Part shown: positions 38,543 through 49,004 of the stretch, one piece after another
Position numbering within the stretch: the stretch's first letter is position 1
Layout of the letters: the number at the start of each line of letters is the position of its first letter
From: Carnegiea gigantea
Taxonomy: Eukaryota > Streptophyta > Magnoliopsida > Caryophyllales > Cactaceae
Length of the DNA stretch: 64,000 nt
Assembly (NCBI GenBank): GCA_029747015.1
Contig: JAKOGI010000002.1
Span: forward strand, 3,072,001-3,136,000
Direction: 5' to 3'
Position numbers and translations under genes: made by a program
The notes under the pieces: generated by a model
Databases searched by the model: none
What the model was told of the DNA's origin: nothing
What the model saw: the letters and a program-made list of their open reading frames with translations, nothing else

Positions 38543-39031
38543 ATGGTGATGAATCAGAGAATCCGGCGAAACCACGTCGGCGCAGCATCAATGGCAATTT
38601 CGTTTGCAATTTTGGTAATCATGATCGGCGGAGTAGAGTCGAGGGATCTCCGGCCGTCGGAGCACGGTCTCCCATTCCAGAGCAATTATCCGGCGAGGTC
38701 TCCGGAGATGGCGCTGTTCTTCGGCGAAGAGGTGTCGCCGCCGGTGAAGCGTCCGCCGGCGCCGACGACAATTCTGGGGAATTCGAGCAGTGCGGTGCCG
38801 GATTCGTGGTGGAAGGGGAGAGAGGAGGATCGAGTGAGGAAGGCGTTGATGGTGGCGACGGTGGTTTGCGGCGGCACCGGCGTTGTCTTGCTGGCGGCGG
38901 CGGCGGTTCTGTTTGCGGTTCATTTCAGGAGGCAGAGAGCGATTGCATCGACGTATTCTGCTCCGGGTAACAATAACAACTCCTCCGCCATTGTTGTGGC
39001 TGCTCCATCGCCTCCTACAATTACAAAGTGA
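38543..39031 (+). CDS. Small secreted/single-pass membrane protein (162 aa)
   Basis: An intronless frame begins at the ATG at 38543 (a second Met is two codons on). Residues about 13-33 form a signal peptide with likely cleavage before RDLRPSEHGL. Residues about 101-126 are a clear membrane helix followed by the stop-transfer HFRRQR, so the protein should be type I with a 65-residue lumenal or apoplastic part. That part holds RDLRPSEHGL and SPEMALFFG, which look like conserved short motifs, then a Pro-rich stretch. The cytosolic tail is Asn/Ser/Pro-rich. I know of similar plant proteins but no name or function. GC-richer than its surroundings, as genuine coding DNA is here. Confidence 0.78.
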   Translation: MVMNQRIRRNHVGAASMAISFAILVIMIGGVESRDLRPSEHGLPFQSNYPARSPEMALFFGEEVSPPVKRPPAPTTILGNSSSAVPDSWWKGREEDRVRKALMVATVVCGGTGVVLLAAAAVLFAVHFRRQRAIASTYSAPGNNNNSSAIVVAAPSPPTITK

Positions 39032-40970
39032 GTGAATTCAAATGTGGGATTTATTATTTTTTTTCTTTGGGGGTTTTTGAGAGCTGAAATTGTTCTTGTT
39101 GACTGTAGTATTTTGTTGTTGTATGTAATTTGGGTAGAATTTTTAGCTCTTTGTTATCACAAAAGACTTTTCTAATCAGTTTACGAAGATTAAAATATAA
39201 TGATCCGTTATCCGTATTTGCTAAACTTGTAAACTAAAATGCGAGAATATTCAAATACAACGCCACAAAAGGCCATGCTATGCAAGATCGATACAGTAAA
39301 GTGCAATACAATTAATCAAAGAGGATGGGTCAAATCTAATTACAGTGTGCTATTATATTACATCATATCTTATAAAATGCAACATAATATTCGTGTTCCA
39401 GAAGCATCTCAAACAAAAGCTTAAGTTATGGTTGAAGGTTCAGGAATAAGTCTATACTCTAATACGCCCCCTCACGCGAACGTCATTTGGTTTGAAGCGT
39501 GAATGCTGCAAAGGCCTGCCTTATCTTGCATAATAAATAAATACGGCGGCTGTTGAGATTCAAGCATAAGACCTCTCACTCAGAAAGGCTCTGATGTCAT
39601 GTTCAAAAACTATCTCAACCAAAAGCTTAAACTATGGTTGAAGGCCTAAAAATAGATTTGTACTCTAACACATCCGGTCTTGAGGGGGAGGTTGGGGGTA
39701 GGAAACTATGGAATAGCTCTCACTGTAGATTGTAGTGCACTAGTGTCCTTGGCGTTATTAGATAAATTCAAAGTAGGATGGCCCTTACTCACATGTGCTG
39801 TGGAGTGGGTACAAGTTTCCGTTGTTCCACTTTAATATGTCTTAATCACCAGCATTAATGCTTATTGGTATTGACAAGTAGATTTTCTAGCGTCACACTA
39901 TCATTTTGCCACGTCAATAACACATATTAAAAGTTGTCTATATAATAAATACATGTTAAAAAAAATATATATACGTGGTAAGTGGGAGCACATACTTCTG
40001 TATGTATGATATACATTACCGCCATTTTGTCCAATGATGTTGCTACTTCCAACATTGACGTTAGAGAATTGAGATTTAAATTCAATTACAGTGCGCATCA
40101 CTTCAAACCAAAAGAAAGAAAGCACTGCAATAAGTAAGAGTAAAGGACAGAAACTGGTATTTTAGGTTTTGGGTCTTGTAGCTTGTGGAAAGATGCTTGC
40201 TCCCTTGCTGAAGTTTCTCCGAAATGAAAGTACTTACAATAGATCATGCAAGCCCAAGTTAGCAATTGTATTTCCACATCCTTTATCAGTCTTTTGTGAC
40301 ATAAAGTCAGGATAACGAAGATTGCTATAAGCCAATGTAAAGACTAAAGATTCAAATCTTTAATCTTGACCAGTCGTAGGCTTTACCAACTTTGGTAATA
40401 TTGAAACTAAAACATATTTTATCCAAAATGTCACATAAATAACAGCTCAAACAGGGGAAGGGGGGTCCTCACAAATCCTGCCTCCCCAACCTAAACCAAT
40501 GAATTGATGTCAAAATGGACACACCGGCTGGGATGGGCCTGGCTAATTATGACTTTTGAGTTGGAAATTGTAACAGAAAGCAAGACGGCCCAAAATGAGA
40601 GAAGCGGGCTCCGACTACGACGGCCCAAAATGAACTGAGGCCCAAAGCAGCAGTGATCCCCTGCCCTAATCATCTCGCCGGTGAGTGGTGCAGTTACAAT
40701 TCGGTAATTCGTTAATTTCCAATGATAAACCCATAAATTACCCCTTAAACCTCTCTTGTCTACGACGTAACAAAATTCTTGCGGAGAATCCCACTAACCA
40801 ACGACTTCTCATTTCTCAAACACTTGCCATTTTCCCTCATTTAAAAAAAAAAAAAAAAAACAGAGCAAAGTCAGAAGTCAATCTCAAAAGCAAACCCAGA
40901 AACTCCCATGTTTCAAATTCAATCATCAAACCCAGAATTGAAACCCCTGAAATTGCGATCAAACAGAGAG

Positions 40971-41002
<32 letters not shown>
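39032..41002. other. Intergenic region with a repeated element
   Basis: A roughly 60-bp direct repeat starting ATCTCAAMCAAAAGCTTAA occurs at about 39408 and 39617, with CGCCCCCTCACG between, resembling a dispersed repeat of dicot genomes. An A17 run lies at about 40843-40860 and a (GA)n tract at about 40975-41001, just upstream of the next start codon. No gene seen. Confidence 0.5.
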
Positions 41003-41005
<3 letters not shown>

Positions 41006-42501
41006 GAGGAGTGTATGAGGGAGTGCACGAGGAAGTTAGCCATTTGGCATACCAAGACTTTTAGGCCCATAATGACCCACGAAGAGCTCGAGCCCATCAT
41101 GGCTACCCTCGGCTTCGTCGCCCAGCCGGAGATGCCCGCCGTAAACGGCGGCGTTTCCAAGGAGTACGTCTTCGCCGCCGGTGGTTTCCGCTACGGCTCG
41201 CCGTCGTATGCGGCCGAGCAGTCGTTGCGAAGACCACGATTACCCACCCATAGAATCGACGGCTTACACGTTTCCACGTATCGGGCCTTCATCGACGCCG
41301 TCAATTTCTACCTCGAGATGGATGATATCTCCGATCTATTCCATATCAGGTCTCGATCTCTCTTCCTCCGCATTCAGTAAAGTTGATTAATTTGGCTTAA
41401 TTAACGCGAAAAGCATTAAACTTCTGTTGATTTCGAGATGAATCGATTGAAAGTTTTCAAAATTTCTGGCCCCACTTTTGCATTTTTAATTTTTATTACT
41501 GATTTGTTGTGGCTTTGAAGTATACAAATGCATCAAAGTTCTAATCTTTATGGAAACTAATCGTATGTTGTTGCCTACAAATGTCAATTAGCAGTGAGAC
41601 AGATATATTATTGGGTGGGTCCATTTTCTAAATTTTTGCTGATTAAAAACTATTAGGACATATAGAGGGCTCTTGCAGGCCAACCAAGTTCATTTCTTTC
41701 AGGAAATTGACAATTTTCCCCTTTTTTTTAAAGTTATTAATGTTGTTGTGACTGGCTGGTGTTGTTGAAGTTGGTGAAATACAAGGCCTGAAATCAAAGA
41801 TTAGAAATTGTCGCTGCCTTCGTAATAATACTCCTTGCAGGGGGAAAAAAAAACACTTTCTTAATAATATACAACACCTCCTAGTATAAATCTTATTTTT
41901 GCAGAATCTAAAGGGATTTAAATGTCCTTATCTCTCCAGACATTTCTGCGTATAGAGAAACTGACTCCAAGAGACACCTTTTTAATAATGTTAAATTGTT
42001 GATGGTAAACTTTCTTTAATGGTGTTGGTGTCAAGAATCAAAATCCATGGATTTATCTAACCAGGGTGACTTTTCCCCAAAATAACACGTGAGCAAATGG
42101 GCTAGGGCTAATGCTCCTGAATGACAACCTAGAAGTTTTGACTTTGGCTAGTGTAAAATTTCCAACAAACAATGATCCAAAGGGCGTTGCCACATAGAAC
42201 TTGATCACATCGCATGTGTTTGAAATTTTGGACTGATTTTGGCTTCTTGCCATGTAGGGGAATGCCACTGCACCGAGTTTTTGACCGGAATAAGAAGTTC
42301 CGGAGAATGGATGAAGATGAAAGTGTGTTCGTGTATAGGGAAGGGACCCTAGATCAAGCTTCCTACGACTTCTATCACTTAGGCCAGAACCATGTTGATG
42401 GTGGCAGCCCTAATTTTGAGCAGGGCTCGATTAGGCTTCTCACCAAAAGAAGCAACATGTCCGTTGGCACGATTGTCCCGCTGAAGGATATCCTCATATG
42501 A
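41003..42501 (+). CDS. Uncharacterised conserved plant protein (196 aa)
   Basis: Two exons, 41003-41349 and 42258-42501 (591 nt), join in phase across an Arg codon. The start ATG follows a (GA)n tract by two bases, and the frame upstream of it is low complexity, so I take this Met rather than the one at 40685. The product (MEECMRECTRKLAIWHTKTF, FRPIMTHEELEPIMATLGF, then GMPLHRVFDRNKKFRRMDEDE) is soluble, with no signal peptide or membrane segment. I recognise it only as a plant-specific protein of unknown function. The donor AG/GTCTCG is weak but keeps phase and leads to a good acceptor TGTAG. Confidence 0.78.
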
Positions 42502-42953
42502 AGTAATCCGCTACATTAGATTAACATTTTTGGCAGAGAACAATATTCCTCCTCCTTTTTCTTTATTAGTTTTTCTCTACACCAACTCATGATTAACCAA
42601 GGAGTTTTGGGGTATAGGCAAGTAGTCTTTGAAAAGAAACTTCTTGCGGATTTATTATGGTCTTGGCCTTGATATTTTATTATGGAACCTCGATTCTAAG
42701 TCCCATGGTTAATTAGTCGTTACCATTTATCTTTTGAATTTTTTGGGGGTTGACATGGGAATTCAAAAATGTCATTTACATCCTTCATGTAAGTGTGAAC
42801 GGGAAATCATTAGATATATAAAACACAGTCAACGACCACTCCCCAATAGAATTGTACTGAAATACGATTTTAGGATGAGATGGTGAGATGTAAATAACTT
42901 TTAATCACTATTGTATGGGCAACTGTATAATAACAAGACTACAACTGTACAAG

Positions 42954-43111
42954 CTTGGGAGTTGAGAGGACTTACAATTCAAACTCCAAAACCTAATCTT
43001 CAATGACCCAATTTTTAGTGAATGCCAACAAACTTGAGAGTTGAGAGGACTCACAATTCAAACTCCAAAACCTAATCTTGAATAACCCAATTTTTAGTGA
43101 ATGCCAACAAA
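42954..43111. repeat. 79-bp tandem duplication
   Basis: Copies at 42954-43032 and 43033-43111, both containing CAATTCAAACTCCAAAACCT and TTTTTAGTGAATGCCAACAA, with few differences. Intergenic. Confidence 0.9.
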
Positions 43112-43439
43112 AGGGATGAACCAGAAGGTGGCTTAAATGTGCGGGCTGAAACTTTTTCCTATTTCCAAAGACAAATGAGGATCGCGTGGCAGAGAGGGTC
43201 CAGCGGAATAAAAGATGGAGCACTGTCATGAGAATTGAACGCCAACTAGGGCAAAATGGAGCAATTTCCGCTTCAAATTTATTCCTTCAATTACTAGTAC
43301 TAGTACAAGGGCAGTTTTTTCCAACACTTGGCCCTACTGATCCACTCTCCTAGAGACGAGTGCTGAAACCTATAGACTCAAAGGCCAAAGCCCCAAATAA
43401 ATCTTCTCCGGATTAGTAAAGCATTTTAGTGGTTACCTA

Positions 43440-44135
43440 GTTTTTTAACTCACCCATAGGAATTTACTTCTACCATATTATCTTATGAGCCTACTTTTTG
43501 CTTACAATTCGCTCTCTTTCTCTAATATAAAGCTCACCACTTTAGCTCACCAAATAAAATAATATTCATGGACTCACAGTATAACACACAACTTTATTTT
43601 TAGAATTAAAAAAAGAAAAACTAATTAAAAGTATTTAAAAATTAGAAAAAGGAAAAAAAGGCCTACGAACTGGCTCATGGCCCTGAGCCTTCCCGCGAGC
43701 AGCTAGCCGCGAGCCAACCGGTGCAGCTATTTCTAAGCCTCACACCCTTTCTCTATCCTCCTTTTTGCCTCACGAGGCAACCACTGGAGATGGTCTAAGC
43801 ACAAGCAGCGATCGGCTTGCTCACCTTGAGAGTTGCACTGGTCCGCTCGTGTCGCATGCCTTGGTAGAGCGGTCAAACGGCTTGTGAGTCTCGCTACGAG
43901 CCCATGAGTCGATGCTTTTTTTGTTTTTAATTTTAATTGGTTTTTTCTTTTTTTGGGTTTCAAAAAGGAAGTTGTGTGTTGTATTGTGGGTCAATAAGTA
44001 TTATTTTATTTGATGAGCCAAAATTGTGAGTCTTGCATTGTAAGGAGGAAAATTTGTGAGTCAAAAAATTAACTCATGACTGATGTGGGGGTACTGATAA
44101 GCTAAAATTTGACTCATAGTTGTATATGCTCTTAT
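43440..44135. mobile_element. Foldback element with arms of about 200 bp
   Basis: The left arm (about 43440-43640) and the reverse complement of the right arm (about 43915-44135) share, in order, GACTCAC-type motifs, CAAATAAAATAATA and AACACACAACTT. The central 270 bp is GC-richer and has no gene. Long inverted arms with a non-coding core suit a non-autonomous Mutator-like or foldback element. Exact ends and target duplication not resolved. Confidence 0.65.
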
Positions 44136-44203
44136 TTTGAAGACTTTCAGGCCTCCCTTATGTCTGCCATCAGAAGAAAAGGATGAGTGTCCGTCTCACT
44201 CTC

Positions 44204-44414
44204 AGCCTGTTCTTTTCGTGGATAAATTTCAAAATATCAACCTCCATCTACTTCAACCTATTTCAATATACTTCAACCAACTTTTACTATTTTAATTAAA
44301 TTTAAGTTATCACATAAAAAATCAATTAATTTTAACCTACTTTAATCTAACTAAATTTACTTCAATTCATTTCACTCTTTTACGCACCCTAATTCAACCA
44401 CGAAAAGAACGGGA
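44204..44414. mobile_element. Tourist-like MITE, copy 2
   Basis: Left end CCTGTTCTTTTCGTGGATAA; the reverse complement of the right end reads CCGTTCTTTTCGTGGTTGAA. The interior is made of ACTTCAACYY-type repeats as in copy 1 at 20231-20460. Target duplication not clear. It lies 250 bp upstream of the expansin start, in its promoter region. Confidence 0.72.
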
Positions 44415-44661
44415 TCGGGGTATAATAATAGGCAACTCCAGAATACGTCCTAGTCTTTTTGACTTTCATCCTCCTCTTTACCCAATGCTTCTGGGACCTG
44501 CACGCTGAAATTTCGTCCTTTTGTAACTCCCTTTCTCTGTCTTCATCATCTTCTTTTTCCACACTCTCCATTTTCTACTCGGAAAGGAGAAGAGAGCAAG
44601 GGAAGCCTGCTCTAAGCTGTCAAAGCACCTCCAGAGAAGATTAGTTCACTCTCTCTCCGAA

Positions 44662-45943
44662 ATGAGCAGCCTCCAAGATGCTCTTATCTGCTTGATCCTA
44701 TTGGTAACAGCCATTTATGCAACAGCCAGTTCTGATGATTTGGATCCCAGTGAAGAAGAATGGGAGTCTGCAACAGCAACATTTACCAAAGAAGCTAATG
44801 GGTCTATCATTACTGGTACTAATTAACTTCACTCCCTACTTAACTTTCAATACTTCACTTGTGTAATAAACGTTGTTAAACTAATTGAATGCATTGTGTT
44901 GTTTTTTCGCAGAGGGGGCTTGTGGGTATGGGGATCTCCACAAGGCTACCTATGGCAAGTATGGAACTGGTCTAAGCACTATGCTGTTCAACAAAGGGAG
45001 TACCTGTGGAGCCTGCTTTGAGATCAGGTGTGTTGACCATGTCCGCTGGTGCCGCCCTGGCAGCCCCTCCGTTGTCGTCACCGCCACTGATTTCTGCCCC
45101 CCAAACTATGGCCTCTCCTCTGATTATGGTGGCTGGTGCAATTTCCCCCGCGAGCATTTTGAAATGTCAGAAGCAGCATTTGCTGAAATTGCTGTCACAA
45201 CAGCAGATATAGCTCCAGTTCAGTACAGGAGGTAACTAGTACTTTTGTTCCCACATAAAATTATACAAACTTCACACCTTGAAAATTTTAAGGTCATGAT
45301 TCATGAAATTGGATTGAATCCCCGCATCCATGAGCACACAGGAGCAATTTGCTGTTTTTGTTGTGCCCATCTTAAGTTCTTGCTACTCTATGGATGCTAA
45401 AGTAACCTTCATTTAGACAAAAACACAAAATTGGAAATGATTGAATCAGACACCTAGACCCATTTCAAGTACTTGATTTTCTTACAGTACAAATGTCTCC
45501 ATATTATCTCTGATGCAATAATTAGATCTATGTTGGCGTGTTGGGTACTTGATACTCCTGTGAGCATATGCTGTGGAAACGAGTTGCTGGTGTGATGACT
45601 AAAGAAAAAGGTGCACATTGGATTACGATGCAGGGTGGACTGTGAAAGGGATGGGGGGATGAGATTCACAATCACAGGACATGACAACTTTTACCAGGTT
45701 CTAATCACCAATGTGGGATTGGATGGTGAGGTAGCGGCGGTGAAAATCAAGGGATCAAGAACTGGATGGTTACCAATGGCAAGAAACTGGGGGCAGTATT
45801 GGGAGTGCAGTATCAATCTCAAAGGGCAAGCTCTATCTTTCGAAGTGACAACCAGCAGTGGGAAATCAATGGCATCCTACAATGTAGCTCCAGCGAACTG
45901 GCAGTTTGGTCAGACATTTGAAGGGAAACAGATTTATGGATGA
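44662..45943 (+). CDS. Alpha-expansin, divergent type (260 aa)
   Basis: Three exons: 44662-44815, 44913-45231, 45634-45943 (783 nt). A signal peptide (about 1-23) is followed by the six-stranded double-psi beta-barrel ([45 protein letters not shown]) and the C-terminal cellulose-binding domain ([31 protein letters not shown]). Alpha-expansins loosen the cell wall under acid conditions without hydrolysis. The usual HFD motif is HFE here, and the sequence is clearly off the mainstream; it resembles the EXPA20-like lineage, though I am not certain of the number. The intron positions are the usual alpha-expansin ones as far as I can judge. Confidence 0.93.
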
Positions 45944-47250
45944 GCTTCAGCATTGCCCGCTTTGTGAATGGAAAGAAAGGTGGAAGATTTATGAAGCTTT
46001 AGAAGCATTTTCAGTTCATAAACCTCAAAGAGGGCTGAACTTGAAAGAGAGTTATAGATTCATGTTGCTCCTGTCTCGTGGAGTATCGTTGTGTGGGTGT
46101 AAACTGTTGAGGAGTATTACTACAACTGCCATCAATGTATGTCCTTCTGAATGTTAATGTGAGTGGAAGACTAATGCTTGGAAAGTCATTCAGTGCTTCG
46201 AAATTTATTCCCCCTCCCCCTTCTTTCTTGCTTTAATCTGCATTCCTTATTGGAACAGAGAGGTTGTTTAAGAGAAATAACTCCTGGATGTTAATTAAGG
46301 AAGGTTGCTGAACTACAAATGACAAAAGTTGAATTGATCAGCAATATTCGACAAGTTCATATATCATTCCCTGAAAAACGACAATGACCCTTCAGGAAGG
46401 CCTTAGTAATCAGTTTCAGCAACATTCAGTGCGCAGGTTAACAGCAATGTGGAACGCAGTCTAAGTCGTGTTTCATTGTATGTCAACTGAGCAACAAACC
46501 CAGTTGAGACATTTAATCGAACACATAGGGGACACTCAACTTTTCCCAGATTACAAAGTCTTCACCAATGCTGCAATGCATAATCAATTTCAACTAGGCA
46601 TGTAGTTCCAAAATATTTTAACAAACCAGAAGTGAATTGAAATCTGCTGAATTCATTCAGGAGGTCAGTGCATTCATAATTGTTGACTTACTGAATATTG
46701 GGGCGGAATATATACACGTGAACAGCGAGAGCATGTGCTCTTGGGAGCACATAAGAAATTGCCTCTTATTGTGGTCTAATGCCACCTCAACTTTATCATC
46801 CCTAACAAAAACTCTCAATCCAATCCAATCCGTCCACCGAACAGAAACATCTACATTGATCTTCGTCACACCAACGCGGGTATGAGCTGCATGCAATGCT
46901 CATATGAAGTGCACCAACTTTTGATCTTGACCTATTATCATTCATAATCCAAGACTGTGCGCCTAGTGCACGAATTGAGAACTATGCAGCCTTTGCCTCC
47001 TTATGGAAGTAGAATAACCAATTAATTTCTAATCTAATTTACCTGTCACATCCTTAACCTTGTATGAATGAAACATGCATTTTAGGGTTGAGTTTTATTT
47101 TCTATGGCTTGCTTCTTTCAATTGACAACCTAATCGAGAAAGTTTGTTCTTTTCCCCACTAAATATTGGATATGATTGAAAAAAATCTATTTTCTTAAGT
47201 TCTATGTTTCTTTTTTTGTTTAATTAGAGAATAATTTTACACTAGAAACA
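45944..47250. other. Intergenic region
   Basis: 3' UTR of the expansin gene, then about 1 kb of AT-rich DNA. No gene or clear repeat seen. Confidence 0.45.
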
Positions 47251-47267
47251 TTATGCCTTTTTATGCA

Positions 47268-47445
47268 GTGTTATAAGAACCATATCGTACCACTCGATAT
47301 CGGTCGAAGCGTACTGTACCGGCTAAGAAATAGTATAAGCTATTATCCGGCATTGTACCGGTCAAACACCAGTCAATACTGCTCTGTACCATCAAATACC
47401 GAGCGTTACCGGTATTTCAGTCAAATACAGCCCGGTACACTAAAA
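47268..47445. repeat. TACCGG-rich degenerate repeat block
   Basis: At least seven near-copies of GTACCGGT within about 180 bp. This is like the subterminal repeats of some DNA transposons, but no partner end was found. Confidence 0.45.
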
Positions 47446-48499
47446 TTTTAAATTTTTTGTACTTCAATTTTTAAATTTTTTTGAAATTCACAGCAGGTAC
47501 GAGCTAAAACAACAGTATATAAATTTAGTATAGGGTAGTGATATATGTCTTAGAGTTGGAAAAAGCTGACCTGACACAATTACCGACCCGAACCCGAAAC
47601 GAAGTTAAGCGGGTTAGGGTACGAAGTTTGAATCCGTTTAATTAAATAGGTTGACACGTCAAACCCGTTTAATTAATTGGGTTATGTTCAGGTTGGAAAG
47701 CTTGACACGAAAAAAAACATATTTAACCCGTTTAAGTTAAACGGGTTAAATAGGTCAAACCGTTTACCGTTTATATATTTACCGTTAACCGTTTACCGTT
47801 TATATATTTAAAGGGAATTGAATATTGGGCTTTGGGCAATTGGGCTTTTGGGGGGAGAGTTGAAAATTTTAGAGTTCAAAAGTCCAATTGGCCCACTAAG
47901 CTTCAAAAAAAAAAAAATCAATTTGATGTAAATTGTAATGCACTAATGTGGTGCACTGCCCGATGCCTCTCACTCTCAGCTCTATAACTCTCTCTCAACC
48001 CTAAAAGGCTAAACCTAAACCTAGTTTCTAGAACGCTCTCAGTCACAAAACAACTCACAACCCTAAACCGCCTCTTTCTCTCGATCTAGAATCTGGATGC
48101 ATCTCAGAACTCTCAGCTCTCGAACTTTCTCTCAACCCTAACCCTCCTCCTCCATTCCTCTCAATTCTCTCAGTCTCGCATCCCCATCCCTCACATGTTC
48201 CTCAGAACTCTCGATCTGGCACGTTGCTGTATTTCTACGAATTTGATCTTGTTTGCATGAAATCTCTACGAATTTGAGAGTTCTTTTTGATCTGTTGAAC
48301 AAGATCTAAACTATTTTTCTCTTCAATTTTCAGTGTTGAAGGCTGACTTCGCCAAGTTCATCTTCTCACAACAAGATCGAAACCTTCAGTTCACCGAGTA
48401 CGGGTATGTCCATATTTATTTCTTTTCTCTTTAATCTCATGGTTATACGACCTCCTTTTTGCACCGAAGCAGGGTTTAATGTTATTATTATTGGTGTTA

Positions 48500-48670
48500 T
48501 TAATCAAGGGTAGTATTTGCTGGATCTCTCTCCTTGAAAGCTGCTTGCAGAAACTGCAGAAGTTTGTTGAGTTGCTCTCTGTTCTTCCTCATCTCTTCAT
48601 TTGCCCTCTTTCTGGTAATTTCTAACTCATATGTCACGTATTGAAGCCTCTGTTTTAGTTCATCAATGCT
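48500..48670 (-). pseudogene. Captured host exon, DUF1635-like, antisense inside the hAT element
   Basis: The minus strand has an acceptor-like TGACAG followed by a 56-codon open frame starting SIDELKQRLQYVTYELE and containing NEEMRKNREQLNKLLQFLQ and KERDPA. This matches the N-terminal coiled coil of plant DUF1635 proteins as I know them, where an exon junction also precedes this segment. It ends in TAA at 48500-48502. It lies in what would be the 5' UTR intron of the transposase gene, on the opposite strand. Not part of any hAT protein known to me. Confidence 0.65.
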
Positions 48671-49004
48671 CTGTCACCCCAAAAAACAGAGACTAAATTA
48701 GTCATAAAAAAAGACAATTCAGTGTGATTTTTCATAAGAAGAAAATTGACAAAGTTAGGGGAGTGTGCAAATGATCAAGCAGGGACCCATGAACAATGAC
48801 GCTAAATGGTCCATTTTCATGTCAAATCAACTTTGTTTACATTATGAATAGGACATCAAAAGTTTGTTGCGGTTAATCTATCGGCCATTTGTCGATCATT
48901 CGATAGTTTATTTTGTAAATCCGCACATAGCACAATTATTCAGTTAGCACTTTGTCGATCATTTGATAGTTTATTTTGTAATCCAAAGTGTACTGATTTC
49001 AGAA

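Noticed and set aside
38588..38923. Minus-strand Arg/His-rich frame opposite the membrane-protein gene
   Set aside because: Antisense shadow; the plus strand has a signal peptide and membrane helix in a sensible order.
43733..43963. 76-residue minus-strand frame in the foldback core
   Set aside because: Lies inside the inverted-repeat element and begins in one arm; no family match.
47268..47445. TACCGG-rich block as a coding or regulatory array
   Set aside because: Degenerate, no regular spacing, no frame; listed only as a repeat.
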